Notes under the pieces: model-generated
Seen by the model: the letters and a program-made list of their open reading frames with translations, nothing else
The model's database searches: none
Told to the model about the DNA's origin: nothing
In this document: in pieces, positions 43,265-59,422 of the stretch
Position numbering within the stretch: the first letter of the stretch is position 1
How the letters are laid out: each line of letters begins with the position of its first letter
Assembly: GCA_036169595.1 (NCBI GenBank)
Contig: CM069769.1
Location: 1,137,501-1,201,500 of the forward strand
Source of the DNA: Dictyostelium firmibasis
Taxonomy: Eukaryota; Evosea; Eumycetozoa; Dictyosteliales; Dictyosteliaceae
Direction: 5' to 3'
DNA: 64,000 bases
Program-made: the position numbers and the translations under genes

Positions 43265-44005
43265 AATTAAATAAGTTAAAAATAATCTAAAAAAAACATT
43301 TCAATATTCAAAAATTAAAAGTTTTCTATTAAAAATATTTCAAAAAAAGAATAAATTCTCTCTATATTTTTTTTGTAATTCTATTAATTTTTTATGGCTT
43401 TTTTTAATCGGTTGGGTTGATGTTTTTTATTTCTTATTTTTTTTTTTATAATAGTTTTTTCATTTTTATTATAATTATTTTTTTTAAAAATATATAATAA
43501 TAAAAATACTTTATAGATCTATGCTTTTGATGTTATTCACTTTTTTATATTGTATTTTAGGAAATAGATTTTTGTTTACTTTTTCTTTTATAGATATCTC
43601 TTATATTTTTTGTGATTATTATAATAAATTAACTACATATATTGTTTCTTTTTTTTTTTTTTTTTTTTACTAAATGTTTTATGTGTAGACATCTTTATTT
43701 TGTGTACATAAATGAGAAATGATAATTAAAATACATTATTATTTATTTTAAAATTAATTAATAAATTTAATAATAATGTTAATTTAATTTTAATTTTTTA
43801 ATTTTTTTTGAATGAAAAAAATTTTTAATTTAAAAAGTTTTATTAATATTAACCTCAATAGAAACAAGAAATTTTTATATTTTTTTTTTTTGTTTTTCAC
43901 ATTGACTTTTATAAATATTTAAACATTATAAAATAAATTATCATTCAAATAACAACAATAAAAAAAAATAAAAAAAAAAAGGACGAAAATAATGTAAACA
44001 ATCAT
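43265..44005. repeat. Truncated third copy of the Psi-like 3' flank
   Basis: The sequence after copy C follows the B-C flank closely for about 740 bp (same GTTGGGTTGATGTT, GATCTATGCTTTTGATG, AAGGACGAAAATAATG) and then stops matching just after GTAAACAATCATAA near 44004. The palindrome starts there. This marks the right-hand limit of the duplicated unit. Confidence 0.75.
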
Positions 44006-44188
44006 AAATTATTTTAAATGAAAAATGTTATTTTATTTTAACTATATTAATTATTTAATTTTAATGGGAACATGTAGCACTATATTAATTATTTAATTTT
44101 AATGGGAATATAGTGCTTCATGTTCCTATTAAAATTAAATAATTAATATAGTTAAAATAAAATAACATTTTCATTTAAAATAATTTAT
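44006..44188. repeat. Long imperfect palindrome made from the Psi-like gene 3' end
   Basis: Left arm about 44006-44083 and right arm about 44109-44188 are reverse complements over nearly 80 bp, with a 25 bp spacer that repeats part of the arm again. The inner part of the right arm (TATAGTGCTTCATGTTCC then ATTAAAATTAAATAA) matches the last codons, stop and start of the 3' flank of copies A-C (TATAGTGCTACATGTTCC..). So the palindrome contains gene-end fragments in both orientations. Confidence 0.8.
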
Positions 44189-44238
44189 TTTTTCAAAATT
44201 TATTTATTATTATTATTAAATATTATTAGGATGAACTA

Positions 44239-45076
44239 TTAATTTTGGTACTTCATAATAATACCCAATGAACCAATTACAAATAGGAGACCAATCAAAG
44301 CACCAAAACTTAGTAGTGTTCCTCTTAGCACTCCGCCAGGGTATTTTTCAATTCCTCTAGGCTTTTCAATATGTTCCCAATTATATAGTAATCCTTTCAT
44401 ATTAATTGCTGAACATTCATCCGATGTTCCTTGGTCAATACAATTTTGAAGTGAAGGTATAATTGAAATTTCTCCACCATTGATTTTATATGTAAAATTA
44501 TTTGAACAATTTATAATTGGCTCACATATTTGATTACAAGGTGGATTGACTTTTTTGGTTGAAATAAAACATTTTAATTTACATTCCATTTTAAAATTTT
44601 AAAAAAAATATTAAAAAAAAAAAACTTACCTCCACTTTTTATAAATGTATAACTACACATATAAGTTGCAAGATATGTTGCACAATCAATTTTAGAGTGT
44701 TTTTCATATTGGTAAGAGTTGGTACCATAAATGGTTGCATAAATAAATTCATCCAAAAAAAAACCATCTTTTTTTGCAAATGGTGAAACTTGGAAATATC
44801 CAGCAGTTTCATTAGGAATTAAATACTTTTTTGGATGATTTTCATTTTCAAATCTAAAATAGTGTCCTTGAAAATCAACATTATATATACCCTTTAAAAA
44901 ACAAAGCTTAGTGTCTCCTATATCAACCTTTATAGGATAAATAACCCCTTTAACAACACCTAAATTTTTAAAAATTTAATTATTACTATTGAAATATTTA
45001 TTTATATATATATATATTAAAAAAACATACCTATTAATAAAATTAATAATAAAAAATTTATAAAATTAAGAGACAT
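44239..45076 (-). CDS. Small type I membrane protein, tandem paralogue 1, unknown
   Basis: Three exons, 45076-45031, 44959-44630 and 44549-44239, 228 residues. Signal peptide MSLNFINFLLLILLIGVVKG, a Cys-containing lumenal domain, then a membrane span GALIGLLFVIGSLGIIM and a four-residue tail KYQN. I place the third exon's acceptor at AAAAAAG|TCAATCC because this matches the paralogue at 46.1 kb and gives PCNQICEP in both. Shared landmarks: FLDEFIYATIY, TYMCSYTF, ECSAINM, YPGGVLRGTLL. Three or four N-glycosylation sites. The family is not recognised outside dictyostelids; function unknown. Confidence 0.75.
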
Positions 45077-47216
<2,140 letters not shown>

Positions 47217-47925
47217 TTTTTTTTTTTTTTTTTTCTTTCTTTTTCTTTTTCTTTTTATTTTTATTTTTATTTTTTGTTTATTTATTTATTTTTTTTTTAA
47301 CTTTTAAATAAATAAATTTCTATGTGATTGATAGTATTATTACAATTCAAAAAAAAAAAAAGGTTGCAAATTTTTTAAAAATAAAAAAAAAAAAAATCGC
47401 AAAAACCAAAAAAAATTTTAAAAAAAAAAAAAAATAAATAAATTAATTTAAAATATTTACACACACCAAACGGACCAAACGAATAAATTTTTTAAAAATA
47501 AAAAAAAAAAAAGATTTTTTTAGTTTTAAAAAAAATCTTTGTTTATAGGTTCATTAAATACAAAGTAACCTTTTTCTTAATGAATCATTCTATTTTTATT
47601 ATTTTTTTTTTTTTTTAAAAAAATTTAAATATTCTTTTATTCATTTTTTTTTTTTTTTTTTTTTTTTTCTTGATTTCTATTTAAAAAAAAAACAATTAAT
47701 ATCAATAGTTAAACTATTAAAATCCAACTAAATTGGATTGTATTGAACATTAATTAGACGAAGGGAAAACTCGCAAAAATTCGCTATCAATCACCACATG
47801 ATCATAGACGGATTTTTTTTTTTTGATTTTTTTTTTTTTTTTTTTTTAATTTTTTTTTTCAATTTAACAATTTCATTTTTAGTTTTTCATTTTTTTTATA
47901 TTTTCTCCAAGGCAATCCAATAGAA
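47217..47925. promoter_or_regulatory. Divergent intergenic region, paralogue 2 / cas1
   Basis: About 710 bp. The cas1-proximal part contains a less A/T-rich island at 47755-47815: GACGAAGGGAAAACTCGC, AAATTCGC, ATCACCACATGATCATAG. ATCACCACAT resembles the animal sterol element SRE-1 (ATCACCCCAC). The rest is A and T runs. Confidence 0.45.
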
Positions 47926-48566
47926 ATGACAACTACAAATTGGAGTTTAAAAGTAGATAGAGGTAGACAAACTTGGGAACACTCTCAAGAGAAAAAAGAA
48001 GCAACAGATGTTGATATTCATTTATTAAGATTAAAAGAACCAGTATGTTAAGATTATATTATATTTAGTTTTTAAAAAATAAAAAAGGAAAGATACCTAA
48101 TTTCTTTTTCTTTTTTTTTTTTTCTTTCTTTCTTTTTTTTTTTTTAAAAAAAAAATAAATAAATAAAGGGAACACATTGCCCAGAAGGATGTGATTTAAA
48201 TAAAGCAAAAACACCACAACAAGCAATTAAAAAAGCATTCCAATATTTCTCAAAAGTCCAAACTGAGGATGGTCATTGGGCAGGTGACTATGGTGGTCCA
48301 ATGTTTTTATTACCAGGTTTAGTCATTACATGTTATATAACAGGTTATCAATTACCAGAACCAACTCAAAGAGAAATCATCAGATATTTATTCAATAGAC
48401 AAAATCCAGTTGACGGTGGTTGGGGTCTGTAAGTAATTATGTTTTTTTAATTATTTTTTATATTTTTTTTTATTATTATTTAAATTCTATTTTTTTTTTT
48501 AAAAAAATTATTATACCCTCTCACTCTTGATCATATATTATATTGATATTAATAAATTAAAATCTC

Positions 48567-48606
<40 letters not shown>

Positions 48607-50431
48607 CATCAGCCACATTGAAGCACATTCAGATATTTTTGGAACAACATTACAATATGTTTCATTAAGATTATTGGGTGTACCAGCAGATCATCCATCA
48701 GCAGTAAAAGCAAGAACATTTTTATTACAAAATGGTGGAGCAACAGGTATTCCATCATGGGGTAAATTTTGGTTAGCAACATTAAATGCTTATGATTGGA
48801 ATGGTTTAAACCCAATTCCAATTGAATTTTGGTTACTTCCATACAATTTACCAATTGCACCAGGTAGATGGTGGTGTCATTGTCGTATGGTTTATTTACC
48901 AATGTCTTATATTTTTGCAAAAAAAACAACTGGTCCATTGACTGATTTAGTTAAAGATTTAAGAAGAGTATGAAATTAATTACATTTATAACTATTATTG
49001 TTATTTTTAATATAATTAATATTAATTACCATTATTTTAATTTTTTAAAAGGAAATTTATTGTCAAGAATACGAAAAGATTAATTGGTCAGAACAAAGAA
49101 ATAATATCTCCAAATTAGATATGTATTATGAACATACATCATTATTGAATGTTATCAATGGATCATTGAATGTTTATGAAAAAGTTCACTCAAAATGGTT
49201 GAGAGATAAAGCTATCGATTATACATTCGATCATATTAGATATGAGGATGAACAAACCAAATACATCGATATTGGACCAGTCAATAAGACCGTTAATATG
49301 TTATGTGTATGGGATCGTGAAGGTAAATCACCAGCATTCTACAAGCATGCAGATCGTTTAAAAGATTATCTTTGGTTAAGTTTTGATGGTATGAAAATGC
49401 AAGGTTACAATGGTAGCCAACTTTGGGATACAGCATTCACAATTCAAGCATTCATGGAAAGTGGTATAGCCAATCAATTCCCAGACTGTATGAAATTGGC
49501 CAATCATTATCTCGATATAACCCAAGTACCAGATGATGCAAGAGATATGAACCATTATCATCGTCATTACAGTAAAGGTGCATGGCCATTCTCAACAGTT
49601 GATCATGGTTGGCCAATCTCTGATTGCACAGCCGAGGGTATTAAATCAGCATTGGCACTCCGTTCACTCTCCTTCATCGATCCAATAGGATTGGAACGTG
49701 TAGCAGATGGTATTAATGTTCTATTAACACTACAAAATAGTGATGGTGGTTGGGCATCCTATGAGAATACTCGTGGTCCAAGATGGTTAGAGAAATTTAA
49801 TCCATCTGAAGTATTCCAAAATATTATGATCGATTATTCCTATGTCGAATGTAGTGCAGCCTGTATTCAAGCCATGAGTTCATTCCGTAAACATGCTCCA
49901 ACTCATCCACGTATCAAAGAGATCAATCGTTCCATTAATCGTGGTATTAAATTCATTAAATCCATTCAAAGAGAAGATGGTAGTTGGTTAGGTAGTTGGG
50001 GTATTTGTTTCACCTATGGAACTTGGTTCGGTATCGAAGGTTTGGTTGCCTCTGGTGAACCATTGACTTCACCTTCCATTGTAAAAGCTTGTAAATTCCT
50101 TGCTTCAAAACAAAGAGCAGATGGTGGTTGGGGTGAATCTTTCAAATCAAATGTCACTAAAGAGTACGTTCAACATGAAACATCTCAAGTCGTTAACACT
50201 GGTTGGGCATTACTCTCCCTCATGTCCGCTAAATATCCAGATAGAGAATGCATTGAAAGAGGTATCAAATTCCTTATTCAAAGACAATATCCAAATGGTG
50301 ATTTCCCACAAGAATCTATCATTGGTGTTTTCAATTTCAATTGTATGATCAGTTATTCAAACTATAAAAATATTTTCCCATTATGGGCTTTATCTAGATA
50401 TAATCAATTATATTTAAAATCTAAAATTTAA
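47926..50431 (+). CDS. cas1: Cycloartenol synthase
   Basis: Four exons, 47926-48042, 48169-48428, 48613-48967 and 49052-50431, 703 residues, the length expected for Dictyostelium Cas1. It cyclises 2,3-oxidosqualene to cycloartenol, first step of the plant-like sterol route used by Dictyostelium. [10 protein letters not shown] (about 431-440) holds the catalytic Asp. The Ile two residues before it is the residue typical of cycloartenol synthases, where lanosterol synthases have Val. QW repeats are plentiful ([45 protein letters not shown]). Exon 3's acceptor TTTCATCAG and the poly-T intron before it leave an open frame that is not coding. Confidence 0.97.
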
Positions 50432-50579
50432 AATCTAAAAAAAAAAATAATATAAAACTATTATAAAATTTTTTTTTAAATTAAATTAAAAAAAATGATA
50501 TATATATTTTAAAAAAATTAATAGTAATAATAAAAAACCATAAATAGAAAATAGTAATATAAATAGAAAAACGAATAAA

Positions 50580-50731
<152 letters not shown>

Positions 50732-51065
50732 AAGTCGATTATAAAATAGTAATAATAATAGCAATAATAGTAATAGTAATAGTAATAATAATTTTTAGGT
50801 AAAGTTTGTTCATTTATATGGTGTTTAATAAAAACATTGTATCGACAGGTGCAACTAATTTTTTTATTATTATTGTTATTGTTATTTTTATTGCTAAATT
50901 TATCTTATATGTAATTCAATAAACTCATTATCATTTTATTAAAATATTCACTATCACACACATAAAAGTGGTTTGCGTGTGTCATTTTATACTTTTCTTT
51001 TTCCCTTGTTTTGGCATTTATTTTTATATATTTATCTTAATTTTAGCTTATTTTTTATTTTTATT

Positions 51066-51143
51066 TTAATTTTTATTTTTATTTTTATTTTTATTTTTAT
51101 TTTTATTTTTATTTTTATTTTTATTTTTATTTTTATTTTTATA
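51066..51143. repeat. (TTTTTA)n hexanucleotide tract
   Basis: About 13 copies of a six-base unit, in contrast to the three-base repeats elsewhere. It reads open as Phe-Ile repeats, which is an artefact. Confidence 0.9.
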
Positions 51144-52564
51144 TATTATTTTTTATTTTAAAATAAAATTTAATAATTTACATAGAATGGTAAAGAGTAA
51201 CAATTAATAATCAATTTATTTTTATAATAAACAATAAACAATAATCAATACAAATAATAGATTAATTTATGTGTGTTTTTTTGATTTTTTTTTAAAATAA
51301 TTTAATTTTTATATTTAAAATTGTGTGTGTGTGTGTGTGGTTTTTCTTTTTGTCATTGTGTTTCACACTATTGTTAACCATATATATAAATCTTTTAGCC
51401 TTCAATTCACCCTCACCCATTGGATGGTAGACTATTATCCAAACACATATATTTAAAATAACACGAATCTTACTTATCTTTTTGTGAGAGTGTGTGTGGG
51501 AATGGATTATTCAAGATGTGGGGTAAATAAGTGAATGGGTAATTTTTGTGTTTTATAAATAAATAAATAAATAAACATATATATATATGTACAATTGTTG
51601 CTATTGTGTGTGTGATATTGATAGTAATTATTATTATTATTGTTTTTTTCAATTTTTATTATTATTTTTTTTATTTTTTTTATTTTTTTTCAAATTTTAT
51701 TTTAAATATTTAAATTCTTAATTATTCATTCTTTCAAACAATTAAAAAAAATCAAAAAACAATCGAGTATTTTTTTTTAATTAATATTTTATTTATAAAT
51801 AAACTCATACACACACACACACATTTATTTATATATTTTTTTTTTTACACATTTAATAAAAATAAATAGACAAAATACAACAATACAAATAAAAGCATCC
51901 AAAACAACCTAATATTTTGTTTTTTTTATTATTTTCTTTTTTTTTTTATTATAATATTCTTTTAATTTAATTATTTTCAAAGTATATTTAATTTTTTGTG
52001 TTTTTTTTTTTTTTATTATTATTCAAAATTTTTTTTTTTTTTTTAATATCCATAGTTATTTCAATAAAACCTTTACCTCTCGCCCATCATATAAATTAAT
52101 ATTCTCATTGTTATTTATTTATTTATTTATTTATTTATTATTATTTATTTAAAAAATTTGTTAATAATTTTTATTCTCTACTCATACCAAAAAAAAAAAA
52201 ACAAAAAAAAAAACAAAAATAAAAAAACAAAAAAATAATTTGATCATTTATCAATCCAATCAATCCAATCAATTGTAAATTAAAAAATAAAATTTATTTT
52301 TTTAAAAAATAATTTACACAAAATCACTCATAAATATACAGACATCATATAAATTGTTTTTTTTTACCTCATTAATTTAATATACTTTTTAGATTAATTA
52401 ATTTTTTACAAATTTTATAAAACTGTGTTTATTGTATTTTTTATAAAAAAAGATATTTATTAAACTACTATAGAATTTTTTAAATAATTAAAAAAAATAA
52501 TTTATTTGTATTTGTAAAATATAAAAATAAAATAAAATAAAATAAAAATTATATAAAATATAAA

Positions 52565-54087
52565 ATGACCGTTACATTTAAATCAATATTAATTGTATCG
52601 ACTGTGTTAATTAGTGTAGCATCTGCTGATTGTAAGTAGAAACAAAAAAAAGAAAAAAAAAAAAAAAAAAAAAATCTAAATAATTTTTATAATAAATTAA
52701 TAAAAAATCCTTTTTAAAAAAATTAGTCTCATCATTTATTACACCAGTTACAATGTCAAGATATAATTTTAAAAGAGAAAAAGTTGATACAGAATTTAAT
52801 TTAGATGATAAAGATTATAAACAATCATTGGTTGTATTGAGTTTTCCTGGATTATTATTAAGTATTTTTTTAATGTTATTGGGTGTAATTGCATTATTCT
52901 TAAGAAATTGTATAACATGTGGTAGAAGAAATAAAAGTGAATTCGAAGAGGATGAAACACCGGGTGCCGATTATGATACTGGCTCAATAATATCGGAATA
53001 TCAACCATCAAAGGATGGACCAACTTCAATTCTATTGAAAATTGTTAAATTCTTTGTATTTCTTATCATTGTAACTACAGTTGTAGGAGCCATTTTAGGT
53101 TTGGCATCAAATGCCAAAGCAGGTAAAGATTTAGATAATTTCTTTAAAAATATGAATATTATGGCAAACAATGCTAGAAAGACATCAAATAATTTAGTAC
53201 ATGCATTTGCAGGTAAAACTGATATCACCAAAACCATCCTTTCAAGTTTATTACCATTAACAACTGAAATGAATAATATGACACAAACTACTCATCGTGT
53301 TTTAGTTGAAGAGACCAATTTAAATCATTTACGTGAGTCTATAACAATCATGGGTTATATTATTGCAATTATTACATGTGCTGGGGGTATTTTCGGTGTT
53401 GCCAATGGAAAATCATGGTCATTCATGTTTTTATCTTATTTATCGTTATTAACAATTTCAATCATTTTATTGGCCATGGCAATGCACATTCCATTATCTG
53501 CTGCTTCATCTGACTTCTGTAATTCATTGGATCAATATGTTGATAATGATGTTAAACCATCTTGGATGAAAAAATGGATCAATTGTGAGACTGATGTTTC
53601 AATTTCTGATGCCGTTGAATTTAGTCAAGGTGAAATCGATAAATTATTAAAAATGATCAACCTTTTCTCTTCTGCATACACAAATAAAACCTATACAACA
53701 TCAAATCTCTTAACTTTGAAATTGGACGAACTTAGAGCTGTAATTCCAATTGATCAAGTATCTTTATTCGATTCTAAATTTGATGCCAAAACAATTCCAG
53801 TCATCCTCTCTGTCCCAAGATTACAAAATATGGCAAAATGTCAATTCGTTAAAGATTATTTCAATTATACTAGAAATAATTATTGTGGTGAAGTTATTGA
53901 AAATGTAAATCGTATGGTTATCTCTGAAATTTTAATTGCTGTAATTTGGATTCCAGGTTTTATCTTTGCTGTAATTTATTCAAAAGATAAAAGAATAATT
54001 AATAATGAAAATAATAATAATTCAAATAATAATTCAAATAATAATAATAATAATGATGATGATTCACAAGCTCATAGATCATCTTAA
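52565..54087 (+). CDS. Five-span membrane protein, tweety/prominin-like topology
   Basis: Two exons, 52565-52631 and 52727-54087, 475 residues. Exon 1 encodes a cleavable signal peptide (MTVTFKSILIVSTVLISVASA). Spans follow at LVVLSFPGLLLSIFLMLLGVIALFL, ILLKIVKFFVFLIIVTTVVGAILGL, ITIMGYIIAIITCAGGIFGVA, FMFLSYLSLLTISIILLAMAM and ISEILIAVIWIPGFIFAVIY. Two larger extracytoplasmic loops lie between spans 2-3 and 4-5. The second has paired Cys (DFCNSLDQYVD, NCETDV, KCQFVKDYF, NNYCGEV). This arrangement resembles tweety and prominin families and a related plant group. No diagnostic motif is present, so the call is by topology only. Asn-rich C-terminal tail. Confidence 0.68.
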
Positions 54088-54217
54088 AATTATATTTTAA
54101 AAAATCTGTTAAATTTTTTTTTATTAAGTATAAAAAAAAAAATAAAAAAAAAATAAAAATAAAAATAAAAACAAAATATATCTGAATATATAATAAAATA
54201 AAATTACATATTTATTA
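54088..54217. other. Short convergent 3' gap
   Basis: 130 bp of A/T-rich DNA between convergent genes; nothing else seen. Confidence 0.6.
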
Positions 54218-55495
54218 TTATGATGAAGGTGATTTTCTTTTATAAACATTAATTATATGCTCGATTAATAAAGTATAAAAATCATCTACACCACTAAAAG
54301 TTGGAAAGTAGTTAATATCCACAACAGCTAATTTCTTTGTTTCACAATCTACAATAACATCAAAACCAAATAAAGAAATATCTAAATTCTTTTGAATATC
54401 CTTTGAAATAACGGATAAAATAGATTTACTTGGTATTTCTATCTTTAATTCTTGACCATCTGTTGGTAATAAACTGGCTGGGAATGGTTTTTGACTATCA
54501 AATTTAATTAATTCATTTTCTTTTTTTTTTTTTTTTTTATAATAATTAAAATAATGATATATGTGTTAGTGTTTTGAATAATAGTAATGAAACTAATATT
54601 TAGTTTCAATAAAATATAGATGTTGTTACCATTTTCATTCATATTTCTAATTGATTTTCTATGTACTACATGAATATAGTCACCTATAGCAAATACTTTA
54701 TAGATAATAGCATTGTGATTAATAAATTCTTGAATTAACATTGGCGATTTAAATTGATGTAAATCCTTTTCATTGAAAACAACTCCCATATAATGTGATT
54801 CTTCTGAGCCACATGCTTTAATTGTTTTACAAACAACAGGGAATTTAATGTTTGCATCCTTCAATAGTTGAGTATAATCCTTATTATTATCATAATCCTC
54901 TGGAACCAAAACAAATTTTGGATTCTTTATATTCAATTCTGGTGAAACATCATTTAATTTATCTAAAAGTTTTGTTAATGTATCTCTACTTAATACTGGT
55001 TTTTGTGATTCTAATGGATCAACTTCAACTATTGATGGAAATTTATCGATTAAACTCTGAAAAAAAAATATTGCTTTTAGAAGGGTGAACTATCTTTCAA
55101 CCATCTTTATTTCTCACTTTTTTTCAATGTTTATAATTTCATTACTTACTTGAATATAATCAACTTTTTGTTTATTTGATGGATTATCAAGGTCACCTAA
55201 CTCATCAGTTAATTTATCGATTATAACATGATAAGGTCTTGTATTGATTGTGTTAATGTCCTTATTGATATCAATTGGTACTACATTAATATTATATCTT
55301 TCTCTAATTTTATATGTATTAGATTGCAAAAAAAAAAAAATGGTGTTAGTACACAACCAAAAATAATAAATAAATAAATAAAACATACTTGCACATATCT
55401 ACAAATAAATTCCATTTTAATCTATTTATTTTAGAATTAGATAAATAGTAACCAATTGTAAAATCATTTGGTAATGAATTATTATTATCACTCAT
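54218..55495 (-). CDS. Inositol 1,3,4-trisphosphate 5/6-kinase (ITPK)
   Basis: Four exons, 55495-55389, 55303-55150, 55056-54630 and 54519-54218, 329 residues. ATP-grasp kinase of inositol phosphate metabolism, feeding IP6 and pyrophosphate synthesis, which are abundant in Dictyostelium. Landmarks: TIGYYLSNSKINRLKW, VPIDINKD, FPSIVEVDP, FPVVCKTIKACGSEESHYM, IQEFINHNAIIYKVFAIGD, VHRKSIRNM, and SLFGFDVIVDCE..VVDINYFPTFSGV, where the Asp and Asn residues bind magnesium. Length matches plant and amoeba ITPKs (about 320). The second acceptor (AAAATTAG, 55304) was chosen to give DMCKERYNINVVPID. The 5' end is 208 bp from the divergent MRNIP-like start. Confidence 0.9.
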
Positions 55496-55703
55496 TGTTT
55501 TTTATATTTATTTTTACAGATAATTGAAGTGTTGTGTTGGGGAAAAAAAAAAAAAAAAAAAAAAAAAAAATGCAAATTAATATCTTTTTTTTTTTATTTT
55601 TTTATAGTTTTTTTTTTTTTTTTTAATTTTTTATTTTTTTATTTTTTTATTTTTTTATTTTTTCATTTGAATTAAAACCACATCTACTATAAGAAGTACG
55701 ACG
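55496..55703. promoter_or_regulatory. Short bidirectional promoter, ITPK / MRNIP-like
   Basis: 208 bp separate two divergent ATG codons. The ITPK side has GATAATTGAAGTGTTGTGTTGGGG (55520-55543); the MRNIP side has ACCACATCTACTATAAGAAG just before the ATG. The centre is A and T runs. Shared promoter use is inferred from spacing alone. Confidence 0.55.
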
Positions 55704-55943
55704 ATGGTAGAATATTTATTAGTACAATGTTACTCATGTACAATGTTTCAAGTTAGTCAAAAGAAAAAGAAAAAAGATTTTCAATGTAAAATATGTAATG
55801 AAAAACAATCTATTCGAAAAGTTTATGGAGTCAGTTTTATGGCAAAAGATTTGACAACGTTAGTAAAAAAGTATAATATGGAAAAAAAATCAAATCCTCC
55901 AAAACCTATAAAACATAATGAATTCGAAGAAGAAAGTGATGAA

Positions 55944-55974
<31 letters not shown>

Positions 55975-56818
55975 GGAATGATGGGAATGATAATTATGAT
56001 TTTAATGAAAATAACAATGGCGATAATAAAAGTGTCAAGCAACCACAACCTAATAAATGGAGCGCATTCTTGGATGATAAAAATAATGATGAAAATCAAG
56101 AAACTGATCAAATCGATGATTTTTATGGTGTAGGTGAAGATTTAGATGATAGTAGTTTTGTTACCACTTCAGAATTAAGTAAGAAAAGAAGGTATAGTAA
56201 CAATAATAGAAAATCAAATAGTGCAGGTAGTAGTAGTGTTGACAGTAGTAATAATAACATTGGTAAACTAGTTGCAAATAAAAGGTATAAAAATGATGGT
56301 TCCATTAGTAATATTTCAAATTATCAAAGCAAATATTCAAAGCTTTCTCCATATCAAACTAAACCATCAACTTCCTCTCAGTATCAAGCCATCTCACAAC
56401 AAACAACAGCGACAGTACCAACAACAAAAACAGCAACAACAACAACAACAACAAATTCATTTTCATCGACATCACAATATCAAAACAATCCAATTACATC
56501 CCCTTCTTCACAAACTATATCAACTCAGCGTATAACAACGGCGATACCAAAACCATCACTCCCACCCTACAAACCCCTACCAAGTTTACTACAACAAAAG
56601 TCACAACAACAACAACAAAAACAAATAATTTCAAACTCAACACAACCTACAACCATAAGACCAACTTTACCATCCAAACCCTCATTTCAAAGTATTTCAA
56701 CCATTATCAAACAACCTGTAAATAATATAAACAATAACATCACAAACTCAACCGACAATGATAAATATTTCGATCTCATAAGAAAATCCCAAACCAATAT
56801 TGAAGATACAAACAAGTC

Positions 56819-56874
<56 letters not shown>

Positions 56875-57098
56875 GCAATAATAATACAAATACCAACCAA
56901 TTTTATAATAAACCCATCATTAATAATAATACCAATAATGGTTGGGGAAAATTTCAAGCAGACGACGATGATTCTGATGATTCTGCAGATGATTTTTATG
57001 GTATTAGTAATCACCAATCAAAAAATGATCAAATTATTTTAACAGACTCATCATATAATAAATATAGTGTATATAAAGATGATGACAATGATGAATAA
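55704..57098 (+). CDS. MRNIP-like protein (MRN complex-interacting)
   Basis: Single exon, 464 residues. The first 55 residues match human MRNIP/C5orf45: VQCYSCTMFQVSQ...FQCKICNEKQSIRKVYG, a two-CxxC zinc-ribbon-like module. Human MRNIP binds the MRE11-RAD50-NBS1 complex and helps the DNA damage response. The rest is low complexity: an acidic block, Ser/Thr/Gln-rich regions and an Asn run. Two conserved-looking motifs are duplicated: NKWSAFLDD..IDDFYGVG (about 117-143) and NGWGKFQAD..ADDFYGIS (about 411-436). Nuclear role inferred. Confidence 0.83.
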
Positions 57099-57259
57099 AA
57101 CAATATAAAATTATTTTTTTTAATTATTTAAACTGATCGAGTTATTTTATTTTGTTTTTTTTTTTATTTTTTTTTATTGTTTATTTTTTGTTTCTAAGTT
57201 TGAATAATATTTGATAATTAAATTGTACTAGAATTTATTATTTAAATGGATACATTGAC
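57099..57259. other. Short convergent 3' gap
   Basis: 161 bp between the MRNIP-like gene (+) and CDP-DAG synthase (-); A/T-rich with no further feature. Confidence 0.6.
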
Positions 57260-59223
<1,964 letters not shown>

Positions 59224-59389
59224 TTTTTTTTTTTTTTCTTTTTTTAAAAAATGAATTTAAATATTTTAAGAAAAAAATTAAAAAAAAAAAAAAAGAATAT
59301 ATGTATAAATATTTATATTGCTGTCTTTTCAAAAAATGAATTTTTTTTTTTTTTTTTTTTATTATTTGAGTTTTTGAGTTTTTATAAAA

Positions 59390-59422
<33 letters not shown>

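Noticed and set aside
35841-44238. LTR or other mobile element as the cause of the repeated flanks
   Set aside because: No reverse transcriptase, transposase, integrase or terminal repeats are seen; the repeats follow gene-unit boundaries, which fits unequal crossing-over.
50973-51161. 62-codon frame rich in Phe-Ile
   Set aside because: It is the (TTTTTA)n hexamer repeat read in frame.
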